A stretch of DNA of 58,180 bases, from positions 1 through 58,180 of the forward strand of contig MU604035.1 of NCBI GenBank assembly GCA_025201845.1, in the 5' to 3' direction. This stretch comes from Martensiomyces pterosporus (lineage: Eukaryota > Kickxellomycota > Kickxellomycetes > Kickxellales > Kickxellaceae). Below are positions 43,455 to 51,282 of the stretch, in pieces. Positions within the stretch are counted from its first letter, which is position 1. Each line of letters begins with the position of its first letter. Made by a program: the position numbers and the translations under genes. The notes beneath the pieces are model-generated. The model was given only the letters and a program-made list of their open reading frames with translations. It did no database searches and was not told where the DNA came from.

Positions 43455-46400
43455 TTAGTTGAGGACTGGGCGCGAGTCAGCGATGAGGTACACACGATCG
43501 TCCTCGCGGATGGTGCTGTTCGGGCTTGGGTTCGGCATGACGTACCACAGCGGCTGGCGATGGTGGACGACCGAGCGGTAGAGGCCAATGGGGATGGCGC
43601 CGTGCTTGAAGCAGCAGTGCGAGAACAGGCTGCTGTAGCTGCATCCGTGGAACCTGCTTGGCACCTCGACCAGGAAGACATGGCCCGAGCTGACCTCGTT
43701 GTCGGCCTCCGGATACACCAGGCCCTCGACGCCAGCCTCGTTAAGCTTGGCCATGCCCAGGGCATGCACGACGTTTCCGTGCGAAAAGATGAGCCTCTGC
43801 ATGATCTCCAGGATGTACTCGTTGTAGTACGCCTGGCAGATGAGCGTGTCCAGCATGACCGGCGCATACACGCGGCCCGACATGAACGAGGGGCGGAGGA
43901 ACGCCTGCGCATAGACCTCGTTGATGCGGATGGTCTCTGTGTCTCCGACAAACTGCATGTTTTCGCGGTGGATGAACTCGACGCTCAGGAAGAAGTCGTC
44001 GTTGTTATACGTCAGCGCCTCGATGTTGAGCACGGTCAGCAGCGCCGGCGCATCAGCCGTCGCGGTGGCCGTAGTGTCCGAGCCAGTAAGCGAGAGCATG
44101 GTGGATGCGTCGGCCGCCGCATCGAGCGCCTCCTCGCGGTTGGCCAGCACGATGGCGCTGCCTGCAGTGTGGATGCGCACGCGGGCCAGGTCGGCGCGCG
44201 CCAGAGGCGACCCGTTGACGATGTAGAGGTTGCCAAAGCGCTTGAGATCCTCGCTCTGCGCATCGCTGGGCGACTCGGACGACAGAATGACGATGGGCAG
44301 CGTGTTCAAGAACGAGCTCTTGCCGCCTGCCTTGCTCTCCTGCTCCTGCTCCTCCTGCGCCTTGGGCGCGGGGGCGAGGTTGTAGCTGCGCGAGATCTGC
44401 TCGTAGAGCGAAGCGAAGCGGTTCTCGGGCTTCCTGGCCTCCTTGCGTCCGTCAGCATTGTCGTCACACCCCTCGGCAATGGCCGTGACCTCGGATGGAG
44501 CGGCTGCGCGGATGCAGCTGACCAGGTAGATGATGTTGCTTGGGAACTGGCCGCTGGTGTCGCACACGACGAGGTGGCCGGAGAGGTCTCCGGGCAGGCC
44601 ATCGGCCGTGGGCTTGACTGGAGTTGGCGGTGCAGTCGTGGCCGCGGGCTTGGGGATCAGGGTGGCTGCCGACGAGCCAAAGATTCCAGAGGCGACCTTC
44701 TGAGTAGCAGCCAGCCCACCCTCAGGTGCAGGCTGCTTGGCTTGCGCTGCGCCATCGGCAGGAGCAGCACCGGTGCCTTCGGCAGAGGGCTTGGCTGCAG
44801 ATGGCTCGGTGTCAAGCTGCTTCTGCAGCTTGGGGTCGAACAGGAGGGGTGCGCGCTGCATGTGCTTGACGCCGCCAGCCGCGGGCTCCGACCCTTGCTC
44901 GGCCGTGTCCTTGGCGTCGCCTGCATCCTTGTCCTTTCCTTTGCCCTTGCTGCTGGTGGCAGCCGCCTCATCCGAGTCCACGGTGATTCTGGCCAGCTCC
45001 GGCGCCAGGCCAGCCTCGCCAGCGCCCAAGGCCTCATGCTCCAGATGAGCGTCCTTCTCCGCATCCTCGTCGAGGTCGATAAGGTCGTCGTGCAGAGCAG
45101 CATTTGCATCCTCGTCATCCGTGGTGTCGTCTGTCTTGGAGTCAATGCTGGCAGCATCGTCGTTGGCCGACGGGGGAGCGTCCGAGACGACCAGCGTGTC
45201 CATGACATTCATTCCAAACGGCACCTTCGACTTGAGCTGAGCCTCGGTTTGTGCAATGGTCTTTTGCAGCGGGCTTCCCGCCAGGCCGCGCTTTCCTCCC
45301 TCGTCGTCCTTGCCGCCACTGGGCGCACTGACGGCAATGCCAGGGATAAGGGGCGCGGTCTCCGAGTCACCGGCGTTGGCATCCTCATCCCCCTCGCCCT
45401 CAACAGTGACCGCCGCAGCCTCGGCCAGGTACGCAATCTCGGTGGAGACGAGCGAGTTGCTGGTGATCACAAAGCCCAGCTCGTCGCCCTTGAGCTCGTA
45501 GTCCACAGGGTTGATGATGATCTGGCCCTCGCCCCCAAGGCTCTCGCCGTCCTCCGTTCTCTCCGGCACACGGATGGCAAAAAGGGTGGCGCCGGTGCGC
45601 TGGAAGATGGCCTGCGCGGCCTTCCTGAACTTGACGCCGTTGAATATCGACGAGATCCTCGTGGCATAGATCTCGTGGCTCATGCTTCCGGCATACTCGG
45701 CCAGCCACTTCTGCCTGCTCCTCTCGGCGGCATGCACCAGCTGGTCTGTTGTGTTGTCGGGGATCGACGTGGTCAGGAGCTGCAGCAGCGACGCAAATCC
45801 AGGCACCATGACGCTCTGCGCCAGCAGGCCCAGACGCAGCTCCTCGACGCAAATCACGTGGTCCGTCAGGTACTCCAGGTGCAGGGTTGTCTCGGGCAGC
45901 AGAACCTGCGCGTAGATGGGCACGGGCCGCTTGGCGTCGCCGTGGCTGCGCAGGTACTTGCGCACGGCAAGGGCAATCATCACCTTTGCGGCGTCCTCCT
46001 TTGCGGCGCTGGCGCCGGCGGCCTTGGAGCTGAGGAGGAAGATCGCCTGGGCCTTGTCGGCCTGCACGCTCGAGAGCTGGGAGAACGACGTGGCGCTGCC
46101 CAGCACGAACTTGACGCGGTTGACGTACGACGGGTCGCTCAGCAGCTCGGTGACCTCCTTTCCGGGGCTCTTCTCGCTCATCACAACCACCACGGTGTTG
46201 ACTGTTCTCACGCCGTGGTCCTCGCAGAAGAACTCGCGGAGGAACTCAAACAGCATGGTGTACTCGAGGTCGCCAATCAGCAGGACGTGGGACTGGTTCG
46301 TCTCGGCCACGAACCGCGACGGCCACGGGCTGCGGTCCTGCCACAGGCTGAGCATCTCCGACACTCTGGGCGGCAGCCAGAAGATGCCAATGAACATGAC

Positions 46401-47513
46401 AAAGAGCACGATTCCGCGCGTGAACCAGGTGTCGGGCTCGATGTCGGAGCTGAGACCCGTGATGGCCGACACAGCAATGAAGAAGAATGCCTCGTCGAAT
46501 CCCTGGATCTCCTGATTCTTGCTCTTGTTCTGTATGTACACCATGATATGCGTCAGCACGGTGATGGCCAGCACCGTGGTGAACACCGTGGTCAGGGCAC
46601 GCAGCACATTGCGCGTCATCGGCGACATGTGGTAGATGTTCTTGATGGGCACAAGGCACCGCAGGAGGGCCGGCTGCAGGCGCCAGAAGATGACCGGGTA
46701 GAGGAACACCCACGCGCCAGCAGACATGAACGTTTTGTAGATGGAGTCGTCGTAGTGGATGTTGATGACGACGGCAATGGGTGTGAGCGCTGTGATCAGG
46801 GTGATCACGGAGAACAGGCTGCGCAGGTACTCGAGTGGGTCGGGTGCGAGGAAGTAGCGCGGAGCGAACTGCACCAGGAGGAGGCCACTGAGCACAGCCT
46901 CGGCCACCAGCGACGAGTAGGGCACGCCCAGTTGGTCCCTCTTGACACGTGTGGTGTTGTACACATGCAGCACGGCAATCGCCGTGTTGAGGAGCGCATC
47001 CACCTGGTCCCAGCGCCTGCCGGCCGCGCTGGTGTCCAGGTAGAACCCAATCATCTGCCTCAGCGTGGGCGTCGCCTGGATGTTGCCGTATGCATCGGCG
47101 CGCTGGGCCGAGAGCGCATTGAGCTTGGCGGTCGCCAAGGTCTCGGTGTTCACGCGGGAAACAACGGGTGCGGGCTCAGCCTCGGTAAAGAGCTCGTCCA
47201 GGTTCCCGTAGTCCACGCTGGCGGCATCGTTGTCGCCTGAGGCGGCCTCCTGCAGCCCGCGGAGGTGCGCTTGGACAGACGTGCGCGCCAGGCTGTCGCC
47301 AAAGCCGAAGCGCGCGCCGCTGGCTGCCGTGCTACGGCGGCGGTAGCTTGGCGATACAGAGGACTGCAGGGTTCTGCCGGTGTTGAATCCAGCTCCGGCG
47401 CGGCGGCGGCTACGCAAGCCATCGCTTGCGCTGGCACCGGCACCGGCACTGGCAGCAGGAGCAGTAGCCTGTTTCTGCTGCAGCTGGCTGTTTTGGCCTC
47501 TGCTTGAAGCCAT
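43455..47513 (-). CDS. Slo/BK-family potassium-channel-like protein with atypical pore
   Basis: This is a 1,352-residue, single-exon protein. Residues 1-150 are polar and Gln/Ala/Arg-rich. Six hydrophobic helices follow (about 165-385), with an S4-like segment WRLQPALLRCLVPIKNIYH. The pore loop reads FFFIAVSAITGLSSDIEPD, so the filter position (352-357) is TGLSSD rather than TVGYGD. RCK1 follows, then the BK-specific block: EELRLGLLAQSVMVPGFASL, SHEIYATRISSIFNGVKF and IIINPVDYELKGDELGFVIT. A disordered acidic linker of roughly 250 residues leads to RCK2 (SGHLVVCDTSGQFPSNIIYL, GSPLARADLARVRIHTAGSA, NPSPNSTIREDDRVYLIAD). Homology to Slo channels is clear across both RCK domains. No Asp-rich calcium bowl is present. 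Ion selectivity and gating cannot be assumed. It is probably a plasma-membrane or organellar tetramer. Confidence 0.85.
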   Translation of the reverse strand: MASSRGQNSQLQQKQATAPAASAGAGASASDGLRSRRRAGAGFNTGRTLQSSVSPSYRRRSTAASGARFGFGDSLARTSVQAHLRGLQEAASGDNDAASVDYGNLDELFTEAEPAPVVSRVNTETLATAKLNALSAQRADAYGNIQATPTLRQMIGFYLDTSAAGRRWDQVDALLNTAIAVLHVYNTTRVKRDQLGVPYSSLVAEAVLSGLLLVQFAPRYFLAPDPLEYLRSLFSVITLITALTPIAVVINIHYDDSIYKTFMSAGAWVFLYPVIFWRLQPALLRCLVPIKNIYHMSPMTRNVLRALTTVFTTVLAITVLTHIMVYIQNKSKNQEIQGFDEAFFFIAVSAITGLSSDIEPDTWFTRGIVLFVMFIGIFWLPPRVSEMLSLWQDRSPWPSRFVAETNQSHVLLIGDLEYTMLFEFLREFFCEDHGVRTVNTVVVVMSEKSPGKEVTELLSDPSYVNRVKFVLGSATSFSQLSSVQADKAQAIFLLSSKAAGASAAKEDAAKVMIALAVRKYLRSHGDAKRPVPIYAQVLLPETTLHLEYLTDHVICVEELRLGLLAQSVMVPGFASLLQLLTTSIPDNTTDQLVHAAERSRQKWLAEYAGSMSHEIYATRISSIFNGVKFRKAAQAIFQRTGATLFAIRVPERTEDGESLGGEGQIIINPVDYELKGDELGFVITSNSLVSTEIAYLAEAAAVTVEGEGDEDANAGDSETAPLIPGIAVSAPSGGKDDEGGKRGLAGSPLQKTIAQTEAQLKSKVPFGMNVMDTLVVSDAPPSANDDAASIDSKTDDTTDDEDANAALHDDLIDLDEDAEKDAHLEHEALGAGEAGLAPELARITVDSDEAAATSSKGKGKDKDAGDAKDTAEQGSEPAAGGVKHMQRAPLLFDPKLQKQLDTEPSAAKPSAEGTGAAPADGAAQAKQPAPEGGLAATQKVASGIFGSSAATLIPKPAATTAPPTPVKPTADGLPGDLSGHLVVCDTSGQFPSNIIYLVSCIRAAAPSEVTAIAEGCDDNADGRKEARKPENRFASLYEQISRSYNLAPAPKAQEEQEQESKAGGKSSFLNTLPIVILSSESPSDAQSEDLKRFGNLYIVNGSPLARADLARVRIHTAGSAIVLANREEALDAAADASTMLSLTGSDTTATATADAPALLTVLNIEALTYNNDDFFLSVEFIHRENMQFVGDTETIRINEVYAQAFLRPSFMSGRVYAPVMLDTLICQAYYNEYILEIMQRLIFSHGNVVHALGMAKLNEAGVEGLVYPEADNEVSSGHVFLVEVPSRFHGCSYSSLFSHCCFKHGAIPIGLYRSVVHHRQPLWYVMPNPSPNSTIREDDRVYLIADSRPVLN

Positions 47514-48180
47514 GGTGAAACAATAGCAGGAAAGTCAGTAGCTTGGGCTGGGCAGGTGATACAAGAACGGTTAACAAAAGAGCCTCTCAAGACAGTAATG
47601 GGGAGAGCAGGAGTATAGCCTGGGCTGTGCAAGAGGAGCGGCGAAGACAGGGAATAGAAGGACAGAAAGGACGGAGGGAAGAGAGGGGATCTGCCGTCGT
47701 CACCAGCACGCAACAATGGCGGTGCTTCGCTGCACCCGGTTGTCCCTGAGAAAGAACAAAACAAACACAATCCGGCAAGGAGGATTTCCAACCTCATTTC
47801 GTCTGCCGCCGCCACTGCCCAGTCAGCCCACACATTCAAGGGCACACTATTTGCACATTTCATGCACGCTTTGCTTGAATGCACATCCTGTGCACGCATA
47901 CAAGGCAGCGTGCCTGCTGGTGCCAGATAGACTTGTTTTATTTTTGTGGTTGCATTTGGAGACAGCACAGAGTATGAAATACCAGGGCTGCTGCTGCTGC
48001 ACAGGGCCCGCCAGCACACCACGGGGCGGGGGTGGAGGGGAAAGTGCTGGGAGAGGGGGTGCAGTGCAGCGTCGGCGGGCGCGTGCGCAGCAGCAGGAAT
48101 AGCAAAAGAGAAGGCGGGACAGCAGAGGCTGGACCGTGGAAAGAAGGAAAGGGGGGCTAAGAAATAGATGCCGGACGGGC
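47514..48180. other. Intergenic: channel promoter and 3' region of the Crz1-like gene
   Basis: On the minus strand an AATAAA at 47937-47942 lies about 240 bases past the zinc-finger stop and may be its poly(A) signal. No gene was seen. Confidence 0.5.
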
Positions 48181-50097
48181 TCACTCGCTCTTGTGGACTG
48201 CGCGGGCATGGCGCTCCAGCACGTCCAGGCGAGCGAAGCCACGGCTGCAGATCGAGCACTTGAACGCATTCGAGTCGTCGTGCAGAACCTGGTGCCTGGT
48301 CAGGTCGTGCTTGCGCGTGAAGGTGCGGTGGCAGTGGCTGCAGTTGAACGGCCTGGCAGCGTTCGAGCTGGGGTCGTGGGTGAGCTTGTGCGTGCGCATG
48401 TTGTACTGGCGCGAGAAGCCGCGGTTGCAGATGTCGCAGTGGAACCGCTTGCCCTGCGGCTGCTCGTCGTCGTCGTCCTCGTCGTCGTCCATGTGCTTGC
48501 GCTTGCTGCCAGCGGGCTTTGCAGGCGCCGGCGCCAGCTTGGACACAAGGCTGGTGAGCACAGGGCGAATGGCGCCACGGACGGTCTCCGCCAGCGGCAT
48601 GTCGTCGTCGTCGTCCTCCTCGCTGATGGTGGGCAGGCGAGGGGTCTTGAACACATCCTCGGGCGCCATCACAGCGGGCATGGCGGGCGACAGGAGCTCC
48701 AGGAGCGCGGGCGATGCGGTGTCCATCAGCGCAGGGGTCGCCACGTCGGCAACCGGCGGGCTGAGGAGCCCCAGCAGCGAGTCGATGAGCGGCGCTTCGC
48801 CGGAGGTCCGGCTCGAGGCACGCTCCTGCGAGCTGTGGGCCAGCGCCGAGAGCTGGGGCGCTGAAGCCGACGACACCAGCGAGGCCGACGAGGAGGCGCC
48901 CACGGACTGGTAGGCAGTGGCGGGCTTGATGAGGTCCACGAGCGCGTGCACCAGGTTCTGGCGCAGCCTGGGGTCCGCTGTGGCAAACTGCTCAAGCACG
49001 TCCTCCGCGCTGTCCGCGACCATAGGGGTGTTCACAGCCGTGGCGACAGAGCCGGGCACAGGGGTGTCGAGCAGGGCAGCCAGAGCGCCCTTGCTCTTGA
49101 TTTCGTCGAGCGGGGCAAACAGGGGCGCCTCGCCACGCATGGCCTTCTGTGCAGGCACCACGCTGGGCGACGCAATGTTGGTGGCATTGACGGGCGTGTT
49201 GAGGTAGCTCTCAAACGCGCTGAGCAGGAGGTCGGCAGGCGTGGTGCTGTCAAGGCCAGGGAGCTCGCTGTACGAGATGGGGCGCAGCGGGGCGGTGGCC
49301 GGGCCGCTGAACAAGCCCAGCGGCAGAGCAGGCGTGGTGGGCAGCGACGCCGACGAGATCGACGCCGTGATGGCGCTCAGGCTGTGCAAGTCAGTCAGCA
49401 CAGGCGTGGTGAAGACGTCCGAGGGGTGGAGGAAGCCGCCCGGAGCAGCAGTCTTGGACGAGGAGGCCGAGGCCGAGGCAGATGCCGAGGCGGCGAGCAT
49501 GGGGTATGTGTTGGCGTGGCGCAGGGCCGGCGCCGAAGCGCGGCGCTCCGACTCCAGCTTGAGCTGCTGGTCGGGGCTGTAGAACTCTGAGGCAACAAAC
49601 GAGTCAAACAGAGCATCGCCCGGGCCATTGGCGCCGGCGGTGCTGGTGCTGCTATACGAGCAAGAGTTGGTGGTGAAGGTCAGGTAGTCGTTGTCCGAGT
49701 CGGCAGATTGGTACGAGTTGGCAGTGGGCCCGTCGGCGGCAGCAGTCATGAGGAGCGCGGTGAGGGCGTCGTCATTTACTGACTGCTGCTGCTGGCGGGG
49801 AGACTCTGAGGCGTCGGTGAGCCCTCCAAACGAATCTCGGGAGCCGAATGGCTCCTGCCAGGCTGTTCCGTGGTCCTCAGGGCCTGGGCCACGCGAAAAG
49901 AAGACACGCTTGTCAAAGTGTGAGTGTTGAAGGGTGCGGTGAAGTTCATTTTCAATAGAGCTGCGTGCGCTGTTGGTCTCGTAGACTGGTGGAATGGTGG
50001 TGTTAATAGAGGTAATAAGGGGAGTGGTTGCTGGTATGCGAGTCACGACTTGGTTCTGTTGGGTTGAAGAAAGTGGTGGCTGCTGTAACGACGACAC
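48181..50097 (-). CDS. C2H2 zinc-finger transcription factor, Crz1/Prz1-like
   Basis: The product is about 638 residues. Three C-terminal C2H2 fingers: FHCDICNRGFSRQYNMRTHK, FNCSHCHRTFTRKHDLTRH and FKCSICSRGFARLDVLERHA, ending AVHKSE. Their order and spacing resemble the fungal calcineurin-responsive factors Crz1/Prz1 (FTRPYNLKSH, FARQHDRKRH, FARSDALGRH), which act in the nucleus after Ca2+/calcineurin signalling. The rest is Ser/Ala/Thr-rich and disordered, with SP/TP-type sites and an NLS-like stretch KRKHMDDD before the fingers. No clear PxIxIT docking motif was seen. The open frame begins after a stop at 50182-50184. Its first ATG is at 49749, yet the sequence between looks coding, so the true start is unresolved; 50097 is a GTG used only as a provisional limit. 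Confidence 0.72.
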   Translation of the reverse strand: MSSLQQPPLSSTQQNQVVTRIPATTPLITSINTTIPPVYETNSARSSIENELHRTLQHSHFDKRVFFSRGPGPEDHGTAWQEPFGSRDSFGGLTDASESPRQQQQSVNDDALTALLMTAAADGPTANSYQSADSDNDYLTFTTNSCSYSSTSTAGANGPGDALFDSFVASEFYSPDQQLKLESERRASAPALRHANTYPMLAASASASASASSSKTAAPGGFLHPSDVFTTPVLTDLHSLSAITASISSASLPTTPALPLGLFSGPATAPLRPISYSELPGLDSTTPADLLLSAFESYLNTPVNATNIASPSVVPAQKAMRGEAPLFAPLDEIKSKGALAALLDTPVPGSVATAVNTPMVADSAEDVLEQFATADPRLRQNLVHALVDLIKPATAYQSVGASSSASLVSSASAPQLSALAHSSQERASSRTSGEAPLIDSLLGLLSPPVADVATPALMDTASPALLELLSPAMPAVMAPEDVFKTPRLPTISEEDDDDDMPLAETVRGAIRPVLTSLVSKLAPAPAKPAGSKRKHMDDDEDDDDEQPQGKRFHCDICNRGFSRQYNMRTHKLTHDPSSNAARPFNCSHCHRTFTRKHDLTRHQVLHDDSNAFKCSICSRGFARLDVLERHARAVHKSE

Positions 50098-51282
50098 GGC
50101 TTCGACGGTTAGGGCGTTGAAGGCTACGAAGGCGGGCGGATTTGGCTCGATTGCTGTGACAGCACTCGCGTTTGCTCGGCCTTACGCTTACTGACCAATA
50201 ACCTGCTGGACGAGGTTATTGCGCAAGACAGAGAAATACAAATAACACGGCGGCTGCTGCGATAAGGTAGCGAGTTGCAGTTCCCTTGTTCGGTTGCTGC
50301 GGTGTTTCCTCGGTACGGTATCAGAGCAGAGGTGGAGGGACTCGCTGGGGTTGACTTGGGCTGCGCTGCTGACCGGTGTGTGGCTGCTGACTGGTCGGCT
50401 CCAAGTTCAATAGGAGAATAGAATAGAAGAGAAGCTGAGTGGGATTGCGGTTGTTTTCAGCTGAGCTAATAGATAGAGGGATGGCTGAGCTGCGGCTTCT
50501 GGCTTGGGTTGCTGAAAGATAGCGCAGTTGTTCAAGAGGCAAGAAAGAGCGGGGCTGTTGGCACAGAGGAGAGATAGAATGGCCTGGAGTAGCTTGGGCT
50601 AGAAGTAGGTGGCTGTGAGGGCTATTAGCAAAAAAAGCGAGCGAGGAAAAGTTCTGGTGTAGGATAGAAGGTGGAAAAGGAAGTAATTTGGGCATGGGAC
50701 GCGGCCGCTGCGGTTCTCTTAAAAGAGGGCAGGCAGGCGAGCAAGTGCTTACAAATGCCAAGGCTGGCTACTGGCTGGAATGCGACAGCTGCCGCCCATC
50801 CATTGGCTGCTCCTGCGCTGCTGCACAGAATATTCTGCTCGAGTGGAGAGCAAAGCCCGACATGATTCATATGCCGTATTTGCCGGTTTTTGCCATTGCA
50901 TATTCTGCGTTGGGCCTGATTTTCCCCTCTTTCGTTTCGCATGCGCCTGCGTCGGTCGCGCTGGAGAAATCAGCACCCCTCTTGTAGAAATCAACCACAT
51001 GCGCGTGCACCTGGAACGCAGGCCTCTGGCGGGGCCGAGCATGGACCTGCACCAGCGCCAGCTCGCTTGCTGCAGCCACGGAGCCAGCACAAAGCCTGTG
51101 CTACTACCGGCGCCAGCGCAGGAAGGCAGCAGGCCGCGCGGCTGCAAATGGGGGGGGGCTGCCTCCGCCCAGCTAGATTGCGTCCCCCAAACTCAGTTCT
51201 CACGCAGGAAATCATAGTGCTTGGTGCTGCTGCGGCCAGGGATCGCCACATTCTGTGCATGAACTGTTTTCCCCTTGCAAAA
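50098..51282. other. Upstream region of the Crz1-like gene
   Basis: C/T-rich on the minus strand (50300-50680), consistent with a long leader and promoter. A frame beginning at 50695 (MPKLLPFPPSILHQ...) is open but low complexity. It might be leader sequence or an upstream first exon. The last 300 bases are the 3' flank of the USP gene. Confidence 0.5.

Noticed and set aside
43248..47240. A 1,330-codon open frame on + opposite the channel gene
   Set aside because: It is exactly antisense to a gene with strong homology. Its Arg/His/Val/Leu-rich, featureless composition is what G/C-ending codons give when read backwards.
50153..50191. 38-base intron upstream of the Crz1-like frame
   Set aside because: Borders GT...AG exist, but it is very short and the upstream exon would still lack an ATG.
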